Shown piece by piece: positions 17,765-26,555 of a stretch of 64,000 nucleotides of DNA. The notes beneath the pieces were generated by a model. That model made no database searches and was not told where the DNA came from. It was given only the letters and a program-made list of their open reading frames with translations. Within the stretch, counting starts at the first letter, position 1, and each line of letters opens with the position of its first letter. The DNA comes from Methylomonas rosea. GTDB lineage: Bacteria; Pseudomonadota; Gammaproteobacteria; Methylococcales; Methylomonadaceae. Both the position numbers and the translations under genes were made by a program. The stretch is from the NCBI RefSeq assembly GCF_024505055.1, contig NZ_JANIBL010000010.1:1-64000 (forward strand), given 5' to 3'.

Positions 17765-19075
17765 ATGGACAACATGAAGGTTTCTTTGCCAATGACCACT
17801 AGCCAAACCCGAGGATTTTTAGCGGTTGCCTCTTTAGTCATGCTTTTGACGGGCTGCTCCAGTATTGGCAAAGGAGTGGCCGAGGCCTTATTGCAAAAAA
17901 ACGAAGCCGAAGATACGCGCATATGCCAAGTCTGGGGCCAGCCTTTCAAAGGCATCGACGCTGGCTTGAGTAAAACCCAGGGTAAAACCAAAGTGTTGAT
18001 GGTACATGGTGTCGGCGATCATATTCCAGGCTATACCACTGAATTTCTTGAAAAACTAGCGAAACAATTGAATCTGAATGCCCGTTCGGAGCAGCAAAAA
18101 AATATTAGCCTGTCGGCTCCCTTGATTGCCGATAAACATCTCGGCAATTTACGTATTACGCATTTGTTCAATGAAGAAAGCCATAAGGAACTGATGTTTT
18201 ATGAGTTAACTTGGTCGGAAATTACCCGCGATGAAAAGCAATTGTTGGCTTTCGATAATTCGGGAGAATACGAATTCCGTCGCGCTAAACTCAATGATAT
18301 GTTGAAGAAATTTAGTAACGATACCGGGCCGGACCCCATCATCTATCTGGGGCAAAAGCGCGAAGCCATATTAGCCGCGTTTTCCCAATCGATTTGTTGG
18401 ATGGCAACCGGCGATTGGCAAGACCTCCCCACTAGCGGCAATCACACATGTACAGGCTTGGACGATTCCAAGGTTGACCACATTATTCATGATGATTATG
18501 TGTTCATCTCGCACAGTTTGGGAAGCCGAATCACCATTGACGGCATGCAGCGCATTGCACATATTCTGGACAACAAAGCCCAGTACACGGATGTTATCCG
18601 CAAGGTCGGTGTTGCCGAAAAGGTTATTGAGGCGCTTCGCAACAAAGAAATGCCGATTTTCATGCTCTCCAACCAGTTACCTATGTTGCAATTGGGTAGA
18701 GAATTGCCGGAGATCAGCGGCCAGCGTGCTAACTATTGCCAGCCGGACGGTGCTAAATACGCAAGCCGTATATTCAAGTTAACACCGATTATCGCCTTCA
18801 GCGATCCCAACGATTTGCTCAGCTACGGTATTCCGTCTGGCTTTAGCGATAAATATCTGGACTCCCGTTTATGCACCAAGATTACCAATGTCAACATCAA
18901 CATAGCCAATGTCATCGACGCATTTGGTATCAGCGATTTAGCCAATCCGCTTGAGGCACATTTGGGCTACGCCCAGGATGATCGTGTGATAGCGCTGATT
19001 GCCCACGGCATTGGTCATCAGCAATCTGCGGATTTGGTCAAAAACCGTTGCGAGTTCACCAAAACAGTTGAGTAA
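17765..19075 (+). CDS. Second lipoprotein with alpha/beta-hydrolase-like fold
   Basis: A 436-residue predicted lipoprotein with lipobox LLTGC (Cys31); Met4 at 17774 is an equally possible start. Hydrolase features are the strand VLMVHGVGDHIPGY (about 77-90) and the nucleophile elbow SHSLGS (Ser251), with DRVIALIAHGIGH near the C-terminus as a candidate for the catalytic histidine. A long insertion (about 105-235) separates the first strand from the nucleophile. It is not a close copy of the 14870 gene, although both are lipoproteins with the same fold. Substrate unknown. It starts 30 bases after the DUF4105 gene, so the two are probably co-transcribed. Confidence 0.75.
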   Translation: MDNMKVSLPMTTSQTRGFLAVASLVMLLTGCSSIGKGVAEALLQKNEAEDTRICQVWGQPFKGIDAGLSKTQGKTKVLMVHGVGDHIPGYTTEFLEKLAKQLNLNARSEQQKNISLSAPLIADKHLGNLRITHLFNEESHKELMFYELTWSEITRDEKQLLAFDNSGEYEFRRAKLNDMLKKFSNDTGPDPIIYLGQKREAILAAFSQSICWMATGDWQDLPTSGNHTCTGLDDSKVDHIIHDDYVFISHSLGSRITIDGMQRIAHILDNKAQYTDVIRKVGVAEKVIEALRNKEMPIFMLSNQLPMLQLGRELPEISGQRANYCQPDGAKYASRIFKLTPIIAFSDPNDLLSYGIPSGFSDKYLDSRLCTKITNVNINIANVIDAFGISDLANPLEAHLGYAQDDRVIALIAHGIGHQQSADLVKNRCEFTKTVE

Positions 19076-19178
19076 GTCGCCCCCTTTATCTGCTCCCGTA
19101 CAAAGCAGTATTCTGTTTATCAAGCTGGCAATGCGGAACGGTGGGGTATCGATAGATTTCATTCAGGAGTACAAGCCC

Positions 19179-20603
19179 ATGGCAAGTGATAAAAAAAAGA
19201 AAAAAAAACCAAGCCCCGCATCAATCATTACGCCAGATACCCAATCATTGGTCTTCAAATCGCGAGCTCAACGTCTGACAGAAGGTAAATCGCTACGCGA
19301 TCAGGTGCCGCGCTCCCGTCACGCCCTTTGGCCCACGTCGCCAAGTCGCCGAGACCCCATTGAGATACTCGAGGAGTCTAATCGAGATCGAATAGCCGAG
19401 CTGGTGCCAATAAGATACGGACGCATGCTGCGAAGTCCGTTCGCTTTTCTGCGTGGTTCCGCCGGTCTCATGGCCCACGATCTGGCTACAACGCCTAGCA
19501 CTGGTATCAAGGTACAAGCTTGCGGCGATTGCCACCTATTGAATTTTGGACTGTTCGCCACACCGGAACGCAACCTGATTTTCGATATCAACGATTTCGA
19601 TGAAACCCTACCTGCGCCTTGGGAGTGGGACATCAAACGCCTGGCTGCCAGTTTTGCTGTTGCAGCTCGGGATGGGCAACTGGATGACGATGAAGCCAGG
19701 GCGGTTGCCGTTGAATGTGCTCGAGCTTATCGTGAGCATTTGCGGGAATATTCCAAAATGAAGCCCTTGGAGGTTTGGTATGACCGTCTGGATGGCCAGA
19801 CATTGATTGACATGGCGCCAGATGAAAAGCTCAGAAAACGTCGCGAACAATTAGTCGAGAAAGCCAGACAACGTATCGGCGACCAACTGGTAACCAAGAT
19901 CGCCGCGTCAGTCGGTGGACGGCACCAATTAATCGATCAGCCGCCGATACTTTTTCATATGCAGGGCGATGAACAGGAACAGCGAGTTCATGGCGCAATC
20001 TCAGCTTATCGTCAATCGCTTTCCGATGATCGGCGGGTACTCTTTGATCGTTACCGCCTGGAAGATATTGCTGTGAAAGTAGTCGGTATAGGCAGCGTAG
20101 GGACACGATGTTTCATCGGTCTATTTTTTTCCGAAGAGAATCATCCCTTGTTATTGCAGTTCAAGGAAGCCTGTCCTTCCGTTCTGGAACGCTATGCCGG
20201 CGAGAGTCGTTATGACAATCATGCCCAGCGCGTGGTGATGGGGCAACGACTGATGCAATCTTCCAGCGATATTTTTTTGGGTTGGACGCGGGTACAAAGC
20301 AGTGGCCGTGATTTTTTTGTACGGCAATTGCGCGATATGAAAATGGCGCCGCCTTTGGAAGGCGCTACTGCACAGCAGGCCATGCTATATGCGGAATTGT
20401 GCGGCTGGACATTGGCCCGTGCTCACGCCAGATCGGGTGACGCAGCAACGATCAGCGGCTATCTGGGAAAATCGGACCGTTTTGATCATGCAATCGGTGA
20501 TTTTGGTTTAGCTTATGCCGATCAGACAGAACAGGATTACAAGGCCTTGGTAGACGCCGTGAACGCGGGACGCGTTGAAGCGCTAATCGAGGAAAATGCA
20601 TAA
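19179..20603 (+). CDS. DUF2252 family protein with kinase-like motif
   Basis: A 474-residue cytoplasmic protein of the DUF2252 family. The ATG at 19179 follows CAGGAG; longer frames reach into the preceding gene. The N-terminus is lysine-rich (DKKKKKKPSP), encoded by A8-G-A9. Family signatures are RMLRSPFAFLRG, GDCHLLNFG, FDINDFDETLPAPWEWDIKRL and, near the end, GWTLARAHARSGD. GDCHLLNF plus DINDFDE resembles the catalytic and metal-binding motifs of APH-type kinases (HGDxHxxN ... IDFD), so a small-molecule kinase activity is a reasonable guess, not shown. Spacing of about 100 bases from the lipoprotein suggests the same transcript. Confidence 0.85.
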   Translation: MASDKKKKKKPSPASIITPDTQSLVFKSRAQRLTEGKSLRDQVPRSRHALWPTSPSRRDPIEILEESNRDRIAELVPIRYGRMLRSPFAFLRGSAGLMAHDLATTPSTGIKVQACGDCHLLNFGLFATPERNLIFDINDFDETLPAPWEWDIKRLAASFAVAARDGQLDDDEARAVAVECARAYREHLREYSKMKPLEVWYDRLDGQTLIDMAPDEKLRKRREQLVEKARQRIGDQLVTKIAASVGGRHQLIDQPPILFHMQGDEQEQRVHGAISAYRQSLSDDRRVLFDRYRLEDIAVKVVGIGSVGTRCFIGLFFSEENHPLLLQFKEACPSVLERYAGESRYDNHAQRVVMGQRLMQSSSDIFLGWTRVQSSGRDFFVRQLRDMKMAPPLEGATAQQAMLYAELCGWTLARAHARSGDAATISGYLGKSDRFDHAIGDFGLAYADQTEQDYKALVDAVNAGRVEALIEENA

Positions 20604-20788
20604 TTGACTGCAGTAATGATTAGATCTGACCTTAAGGACGCTCTGATTAAGTTCTGCGACAGGCGAACGCTATTTGTTGATCCCGCACGTATTTTCAAGG
20701 GTATAAATAGTGAACTTGTCGAACCATGAGTAAAATCAGCTTGTTCAGGCCTTTCTTAGCCGAATAAAAAATTAATTCCGGACGTGCC

Positions 20789-21958
20789 ATGAGCGATGAA
20801 TACCAGTTGAAAATTCCAGATGATTTTTCTTTGGTGCAGGGTGGGCCGCTATTTCAAATGCTGATTCGCGGACGCTTATCGACAAGTGCATTGGGTTGGC
20901 TGAGACGGCGAGTTATTTTCTTTGTATTGTTAACCTGGCTGCCTCTATTGATATTGTCAGTACTCTCAAATCAAGCCGCGACCGGCGTTCAAATGCCCTT
21001 TTTCTACGATATCGAACTGCATGTGCGGTTTTTATTGGCTCTGCCTTTGATGTTGGTTGCGGAATGGGTAGTTCATAGACGATTAAGACCCGTGGTGTTG
21101 CAATTTGTCGAACGCGAGATCGTGACGATCGACGTTCGGCCACAATTCGATGCATGCATCGCATCGGCATTACGATTGCGTAATTCTCCCCTGATTGAAG
21201 TTCTAATCTTGCTGTTGGTAACGACTATTGGGCATTCAGTGTTTTTCGAACTAAGGGCATTGAACGCCACTGCCTGGTACACGCAGGGAGTGTCTCCGGC
21301 AGGCTATTGGATGACATACATAAGTCTTCCGGTGTATCAGTTTATTACTCTGCGCTGGTTGTTCCGAATCCTGGTTTGGTGCCGATTCCTGTGGCAAGTT
21401 TCTCTTCTTGATCTCCATCTCATTCCGACCCATCCTGATCATGCCGGTGGCTTGGGTTTTCTCAGTGCAAGTGCGGCTTCTTTTGCGCCCCTGTTGTTCT
21501 CGCAAGGTGCTTTATTGTCGGCGATGCTGGCTGAGCGAATCTCCTATACGGGCGCGGTGCTGACAGAGTTCAAGCCGGAAATCGCTTTCTTTGTAGTGTT
21601 TTTTTGGCTGCTGGTTTTGGGGCCATTATGTGTATTCACACCAGCGCTGGTCAGAGCCAAACGCAAGGGATTGCTAAGCTATGGCGTTTTGGCGAGCCGC
21701 TATGTTCGCGAGTTCGATAACAAGTGGCTGCGAGGTGGTTCAACTATGGATGAAGCATTTATTGGCAGTGGCGATATTCAATCACTTGCGGACTTGAATA
21801 ACAGTTACGAAGTCATTCGCGATATGCGAATGCTCCCGTTTGACAGGCAGGCTGTTATGCAAACTACTATCGCCATGCTGATGCCCTTATTGCCATTATT
21901 ACTCACCATGATTTCTTTGGAAGACCTTCTGAAGCGCTTGATTGGAATGCTGTTGTGA
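20789..21958 (+). CDS. Uncharacterised multi-pass membrane protein
   Basis: I do not recognise this 389-residue protein. It has about seven hydrophobic segments: roughly 43-62, 78-96, 134-154, 174-196, 222-245, 262-285 and 354-378. A polar, charged loop of about 60 residues lies between the last two (RAKRKGLLSYGVLASRYVREF, then KWLRGGSTMDEAFIGSGDIQ). The motif LHLIPTHPDHAGGLGFLS in the middle contains three histidines and two aspartates near a membrane edge and could bind metal. No signal peptide is seen. It follows the DUF2252 gene in the same direction after 185 bases and ends the envelope cluster. Confidence 0.75.
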   Translation: MSDEYQLKIPDDFSLVQGGPLFQMLIRGRLSTSALGWLRRRVIFFVLLTWLPLLILSVLSNQAATGVQMPFFYDIELHVRFLLALPLMLVAEWVVHRRLRPVVLQFVEREIVTIDVRPQFDACIASALRLRNSPLIEVLILLLVTTIGHSVFFELRALNATAWYTQGVSPAGYWMTYISLPVYQFITLRWLFRILVWCRFLWQVSLLDLHLIPTHPDHAGGLGFLSASAASFAPLLFSQGALLSAMLAERISYTGAVLTEFKPEIAFFVVFFWLLVLGPLCVFTPALVRAKRKGLLSYGVLASRYVREFDNKWLRGGSTMDEAFIGSGDIQSLADLNNSYEVIRDMRMLPFDRQAVMQTTIAMLMPLLPLLLTMISLEDLLKRLIGMLL

Positions 21959-22421
21959 TAATTTAGCCCCATTTCCAAAAGGAGGCTAAATCTATTCTCG
22001 GGCATTTCAAAATTAACTCGATGTTGCAAGCCGAATGGCATACTTTTGCAAACATGCTTCGGGGGATAACACCCAGATTGCTTGCTAAAGCGTACACGCG
22101 TATCGCAGCGCTTTCCACAGACGCTAATTCATGCCTCGGGACAAAGCGCTGGAGGCTAAGAATATCAAGGCATAAAGAGGCAAATTTATTCGCACTATGG
22201 GCGCTAAAGGTCGAAAAAATTCGCTCAGTATGTCCCCAACTATAAACTTAACGGCATTACTCCCTCCAGAGGCTGTCTTAAAACGTAGGTCTGGCTCAAC
22301 GCACAATAAAACCCAAACTACATTTTGACTTTTACGACAACCTCAGGAGGGACAAGGCGATATTCTGATTCTTAAACATCCCTTCTCGGTGATTGCGCTC
22401 TCGCTAATGGTCTCTACGGGA
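21959..22421. other. 463-base gap without a recognised gene
   Basis: Short frames exist here but none has a recognisable product, a good ribosome site or protein-like composition. No tRNA-like cloverleaf, terminal repeats or strong terminator were seen. The region lies between the accessory cluster and nadA and may be the decayed edge of the inserted segment. Confidence 0.5.
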
Positions 22422-23516
22422 CTAAGACGCCAACAACATATTATCCAAAGTCTTTTTCGCCAAGGCTGCTTGCTCGGCCGGCACGGATACTTGGTTGACC
22501 ACATGGCCCGCCGCCAGGTTTTCCAGCACCCAGCATAAATGCTGTGGATCTGTGCGGAACATGGTCGAGCACATGCTCAAGGTCGGCGCCATAAAGTGCA
22601 CGCTTTTGCCTTGGGCTTTGCATTCTTGATTCAGCCGGTTTACCAGATTCAATTCAGTTGCCACCAGCCAGCGGGTATTGGCTTCGGCTTCGCGGACGAT
22701 TTTTAAAATCATCTCGGTGGAACCGATATAGTCGGATTTTTCGCACACTTCAAAACAGGCTTCCGGGTGAGATATAACGATGGTTTCCGGATGTTTTTCC
22801 TTGAAGGCATCGATCTGTTCGGGTTGAAAGGCTTGATGCACGGAACAATAGCCTTTCCAGAGAATAATCTTGGCATCGCGGATTTGCTGCTCGGTCAAGC
22901 CGCCCTGCGGTTTGTTGAAATCCCAGGTTACCATTTGCTCTAACGGTATCCCCATCCGATAGCCGGTATTGCGCCCTAAATGCTGGTCCGGGAAAAACAA
23001 TACTTTCTCGCGTTTGGCAAAACTCCAGTTCAGGATTTTTTCGGCATTGGACGAGGTGCACACGATGCCGTCGTGTTGCCCGCAAAAGGCTTTTAAATCT
23101 GCGGCGGAGTTGATGTAAGTTACCGGAGTGACCGCGTTTTGCACGTCGATGATTTTTGCCAGTTCATCCCAGCATTGTTGGACTTTGACTTTATTGGCCA
23201 TGTCCGCCATCGAACAACCGGCCGCCAAATCCGGCAATATGGCTATCTGCTCCGGCCGCGACAAAATGTCCGCCACTTCCGCCATGAAATGCACGCCGCA
23301 AAACACGATGTATTCGGCTTCGGATTGCGCTGCTTCCCGAGATAACTTTAAAGAATCGCCATAAATATCGGCGTGTTTGAAAACCTCATCGCGTTGGTAA
23401 TGATGACCAAGCACGATACAACGTTTGCCGAGTTTGGCTTTGGCGGCAACGATGCGGGCATCGCATTCCGCGTCATCAAGCAAGGCGTAATCATGTATGG
23501 GTAAGGCAGCAGTCAT
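22422..23516 (-). CDS. nadA: Quinolinate synthase A
   Basis: A [4Fe-4S] enzyme that condenses iminoaspartate with dihydroxyacetone phosphate to quinolinate in NAD synthesis. The 364 residues include VLGHHYQRDEV, FCGVHFMAEVADIL, LPDLAAGCSMADM, the substrate-binding TYINSAADLKA and CTSSNAEKIL, SHPEACFEVCEKSDYIGSTEM, and CSTMFRTDP. The cysteines in CGVHF, PEACFEVC and LSMCSTM provide the cluster ligands. No nadB or nadC lies nearby, so the pathway is scattered. Confidence 0.95.
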   Translation of the reverse strand: MTAALPIHDYALLDDAECDARIVAAKAKLGKRCIVLGHHYQRDEVFKHADIYGDSLKLSREAAQSEAEYIVFCGVHFMAEVADILSRPEQIAILPDLAAGCSMADMANKVKVQQCWDELAKIIDVQNAVTPVTYINSAADLKAFCGQHDGIVCTSSNAEKILNWSFAKREKVLFFPDQHLGRNTGYRMGIPLEQMVTWDFNKPQGGLTEQQIRDAKIILWKGYCSVHQAFQPEQIDAFKEKHPETIVISHPEACFEVCEKSDYIGSTEMILKIVREAEANTRWLVATELNLVNRLNQECKAQGKSVHFMAPTLSMCSTMFRTDPQHLCWVLENLAAGHVVNQVSVPAEQAALAKKTLDNMLLAS

Positions 23517-23594
23517 TTTTTAACCTGAAAATAAAACAAAGAATTGTAAAGCCTTGGGCAGGTTTTTTAACAGTCGGTTCCATCGCCAGCCGAT

Positions 23595-23984
23595 TTACCA
23601 AGCATATTGCAGCAAGGTAATGCCGATCCAGCCAAAACCCAGCGTGGTCACCACAAAACTCAAAGCCGAGTAAACCCGCCAGATCGGCTTGGACCAAAAA
23701 TCCGGATCGAATGCCGCGACCACAAACACGCCGGGATTGGTCAGACCGCCGATCACGACCAACCAACAAGCCGTCACCGGCAACGGCACTTTGGTGCCAT
23801 AAAAGCCCAGGCAAAATAGCGCCATCAACGCGAAGTCCACGTGGGCCCTGATCAGGGTTTTGTAGTCTTTCAAAAATTCGCCGTCTATACCTTTTATCGG
23901 AAACCATTTGGCAAAAGTCATCAGCCATGCGGAAAGCAAAATAGCGAAGATCATCAGCACAGCGCCTATCAATAATATTTCCAT
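23595..23984 (-). CDS. Small four-helix membrane protein of unknown function
   Basis: A 129-residue protein with four hydrophobic segments at about 5-27, 47-66, 70-90 and 104-126. The polar segment RAHVDFALMALFCLGFYG carries a His-Asp pair at a membrane edge. No signal peptide or enzyme motif is recognised. It is 78 bases upstream of nadA on the same strand but has no evident link to NAD synthesis. The reading frame is open, protein-like and hydrophobic throughout, which supports it as a gene. Confidence 0.7.
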   Translation of the reverse strand: MEILLIGAVLMIFAILLSAWLMTFAKWFPIKGIDGEFLKDYKTLIRAHVDFALMALFCLGFYGTKVPLPVTACWLVVIGGLTNPGVFVVAAFDPDFWSKPIWRVYSALSFVVTTLGFGWIGITLLQYAW

Positions 23985-24031
23985 GATTTTTTAGTCTGTC
24001 GTTGTAAAAATTAGATTGAAGTCCAAGCGAA

Positions 24032-24586
24032 TCAATATAAAGCGTGCTGAAGCAAACTCATGGCACCGGCACCGCTTTGGTTTTGCACATACTGCAAAAC
24101 CACCGGCACAAACTGGCTGACCATGGACGGATTCATCCCCAAGGATTGAAACGATCCGGCTAAATTCGCCAGACTGCCGAGTTGCCCACCCATTAATCCA
24201 CCCGCAGCGCCCAGCAAAGATTGCGAGCCTGATGCGGAAACCTGTTGCGGCACCGAGGACAAATAGCGGTCCATCCCCGGCACGGCATTGCTTAATTGCG
24301 AGAAGTCGCCGGGATTCATGCGTTGCTGCGCCACGGAAAAAATTGAACCTACACCACCCAGAGCCTGCTGCGGACTGATTCCCAATTGCCCGACCAATAT
24401 ATCAATTAACCCTAACTGGCTCGCCTGCCCCACAGCACCGGCTATAGAACCCGCAGCACCCGCTCCATAGCCGGTTTGCGGCCCGCCCAAGGCGAAAGTC
24501 TGATCCGAAACCTGCTGTTGAACGGGTGCGCAAGCACTGATGACCGCGAGAGTGCTAACTGCTGTAAAACCTTGCAAAACCTTCAT
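24032..24586 (-). CDS. DUF2780 family lipoprotein
   Basis: A 184-residue predicted lipoprotein. The ATG at 24584-24586 is preceded by CAGGAG at good spacing and begins a signal peptide ending VISAC (Cys19). The mature part is rich in Gly, Gln and Ser and contains the DUF2780 pattern: LVGQLGISPQQALGGVGSIF, AQQRMNPGDFSQLSNAVPGM, LGMNPSMVSQFVPVVLQYV. The family has no assigned function. An upstream in-frame ATG would add 13 residues and is less likely. Confidence 0.82.
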   Translation of the reverse strand: MKVLQGFTAVSTLAVISACAPVQQQVSDQTFALGGPQTGYGAGAAGSIAGAVGQASQLGLIDILVGQLGISPQQALGGVGSIFSVAQQRMNPGDFSQLSNAVPGMDRYLSSVPQQVSASGSQSLLGAAGGLMGGQLGSLANLAGSFQSLGMNPSMVSQFVPVVLQYVQNQSGAGAMSLLQHALY

Positions 24587-24820
24587 TCTGTCAAACTCCT
24601 GAAAATTGCCGAAACACCGGATCAAGCCACATCATGGCCGCCAAAACCGGCACTGTAAATCGAAACCGGCCTAGGACACAACCTGCGCCCTTTTATCTGG
24701 TCAATGCGCCGGATATGAACGGCAGCGCGTTTTCCATCCAAAGACTGACGTGCTTTAGCGTTAACAGAGAAACTCCCCGCAAACATTGTGGGTAAAAATC
24801 GGTAATTCGGATGAATTCAG

Positions 24821-24826
24821 TATAAT
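24821..24826 (+). promoter_or_regulatory. Candidate -10 box for the ZIP transporter gene
   Basis: A perfect TATAAT lies 37 bases before the transporter start codon. No convincing -35 hexamer is seen 16-18 bases upstream, so the assignment rests on the -10 match and position only. Confidence 0.35.
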
Positions 24827-24862
24827 CCCAGCTTTAGCCACAAGAACAATAAAGGTAAAAAT

Positions 24863-25792
24863 ATGCTGAATATTCAAAAAACGCTCGAAGACTACTATCT
24901 TCGCTTGCAAGCCCATCCCCAATACCTGCATGTAATGACCTTGCCGCTGATGCAGCGTTGGGCCGTGTTTATCGGCTTATTTTTGCTCTCGCAAATCTTG
25001 GTATTCGGCAGCCTATACGTGATTTTCGACAAAGTGGTAGTGATCGGCTTTCTGGCCAGCGTTCTGGCGGGGCTGGCTACCGGCATCGGCGCCTTGCCGG
25101 CCCTGTTCTTTAAAAACATTTCCGACCGGCTGTTCAATGGCTTGCTGGGTGCCGCGGCCGGCGTGATGCTGGCGGCCACCGCGTTTTCTTTGTTGGTGCC
25201 AGGTCTGGATTACGGCGAGCAAATCTGGCCCGGTAAAGGCTTGTGGATCGTGTCGGCCGGCATGCTGATCGGTGCGCTGTTCCTACATTTTGCCGACAGT
25301 CGTTTGCCGCATCTGCATTTTGATTCGGTCAGCGATCATTCATTGGATTCGTTGCAAAAAATATCTTTATTCATTATCGCTATTACCATCCACAACTTCC
25401 CGGAAGGCATGTCGGTCGGCGTCAGCTTTGGCTCCGGGGACATGAAGAACGGCTTGGTGTTATCTATTGCGATTGCCTTGCAAAACTTGCCGGAAGGCCT
25501 GGCGGTGGCTCTACCATTGGTCGGCTTGGGTTATAACAAATGGAAAGCTGTCGCCATCGCCACCTTTACGGGATTGGTGGAACCGGTCGGCGGCCTGTTG
25601 GGCATTACCATGGTCACGGTGTTTGCGTCGATATTGCCGATTGCGATGGGTTTTGCCGCCGGTGCGATGTTGTTCGTCATCAGCGAAGAAATTATCCCGG
25701 AGACGCACTCCAAGGGCCGCTCGCGCGTCGCGACGTTTTCCTTGATGGCCGGTTTCATCATCATGATGATCCTGGACAAAATACTGACATAA
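24863..25792 (+). CDS. ZIP-family metal transporter
   Basis: A 309-residue inner-membrane transporter of divalent metals, probably importing zinc, iron or manganese. An amphipathic N-terminal helix of about 30 residues precedes eight hydrophobic segments. The two metal-binding motifs are intact: HNFPEG in the fourth and QNLPEG in the fifth core helix, with an additional EPVGG motif and the SEEIIPE acidic site near the end. A histidine- and aspartate-containing loop (HFADSRLPHLHFDSVSDHS) connects the third and fourth helices, as in other ZIPs. It is followed by a strong terminator. Confidence 0.92.
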   Translation: MLNIQKTLEDYYLRLQAHPQYLHVMTLPLMQRWAVFIGLFLLSQILVFGSLYVIFDKVVVIGFLASVLAGLATGIGALPALFFKNISDRLFNGLLGAAAGVMLAATAFSLLVPGLDYGEQIWPGKGLWIVSAGMLIGALFLHFADSRLPHLHFDSVSDHSLDSLQKISLFIIAITIHNFPEGMSVGVSFGSGDMKNGLVLSIAIALQNLPEGLAVALPLVGLGYNKWKAVAIATFTGLVEPVGGLLGITMVTVFASILPIAMGFAAGAMLFVISEEIIPETHSKGRSRVATFSLMAGFIIMMILDKILT

Positions 25793-25816
25793 ACACCGCT
25801 TAAATAAAGCAGGCCA

Positions 25817-25848
25817 CCCAAAAGGCAAAAGCCTTTTGGGCTTTTATC
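25817..25848 (+). terminator. Rho-independent terminator after the ZIP gene
   Basis: A 10-base-pair stem, CCCAAAAGGC with GCCTTTTGGG, closes an AAAA loop and is followed by CTTTTATCTT. It sits 25 bases after the stop codon and before the next gene in the same direction, separating the two metal-transporter genes. Confidence 0.85.
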
Positions 25849-25873
25849 TTCTGATCAAACACTTCGATACAGA

Positions 25874-26530
25874 ATGGAATACCTCGCGCCACTAATCACC
25901 CAAATAAGCTCATTAAACTTTACGGAACTGCTGGCGACCGGCGGCACCAGCTTTGCGCTGATCGCGGCCGCTGAAATCGGCGATAAAAGCCAATTGGTAT
26001 GCATGACCTTAGCGTCCAAGCACAGACCGGCTCCGGTGCTGTGGGGGGCTATCGCCGCGTTCGCACTGCTAAACACCTTGGCGGTAGTTTTTGGTGCGGC
26101 GATTGCGAAATGGTTACCGGAATATCTGGTCGCGGCCACCGTCGCCCTGCTCTTTGCCGCCTTCGGTCTGCATGCCTTACTCAACCACGACGAAGACGAT
26201 GACGACGAGGAAATCGCCGAGAAAAGCGGCCACGGTATATTTTTTACAACCTTTTTATTGATTACCGTCGCCGAATTTGGCGATAAAACCCAATTGGCCG
26301 TCGTGGCGTTCAGCAGTACCGCGCAACCGATTGCGGTTTGGCTGGGTTCGACGCTGGCGCTGGCGTTTACCTCCGCATTAGGCGTTTTGGCCGGGCGCAC
26401 TGTGTTGCAAAAAATACCCTTGTCCTTGCTGCATAAAGCCAGCGGGGTGTTTTTCCTGATTTTATCGGCAATAGCAGCTTTTAAAGCCTACGAAAGCTTG
26501 CTTGTCGCCGGTTTACTGCCGCAATTTTAG
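25874..26530 (+). CDS. TMEM165/GDT1 (UPF0016) family cation transporter
   Basis: A 218-residue membrane protein with the two inverted repeats of the UPF0016 family. Each repeat carries the signature E-x-G-D-K-[ST]-Q: AAEIGDKSQLVCMTLA near residue 37 and VAEFGDKTQLAVVAF near 133. Six hydrophobic segments are visible, and a very acidic cytoplasmic loop (HDEDDDDEEIAEKSG) joins the halves. Bacterial members export manganese, and eukaryotic ones move Mn and Ca, so Mn or Ca export is the likely role. It sits beside a ZIP importer, suggesting a metal-balance pair, although a terminator divides them. Confidence 0.9.
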   Translation: MEYLAPLITQISSLNFTELLATGGTSFALIAAAEIGDKSQLVCMTLASKHRPAPVLWGAIAAFALLNTLAVVFGAAIAKWLPEYLVAATVALLFAAFGLHALLNHDEDDDDEEIAEKSGHGIFFTTFLLITVAEFGDKTQLAVVAFSSTAQPIAVWLGSTLALAFTSALGVLAGRTVLQKIPLSLLHKASGVFFLILSAIAAFKAYESLLVAGLLPQF

Positions 26531-26555
26531 CCAAACTCCAAACGTGAAGCGATTC

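Noticed and set aside
22021..22245. A 74-residue plus-strand frame in the 463-base gap
   Set aside because: No ribosome site, no recognisable domain and random-looking composition.
21959..22421. A hidden transposase remnant in the gap before nadA
   Set aside because: No transposase motif could be followed in any frame; only the unstructured composition hinted at it.
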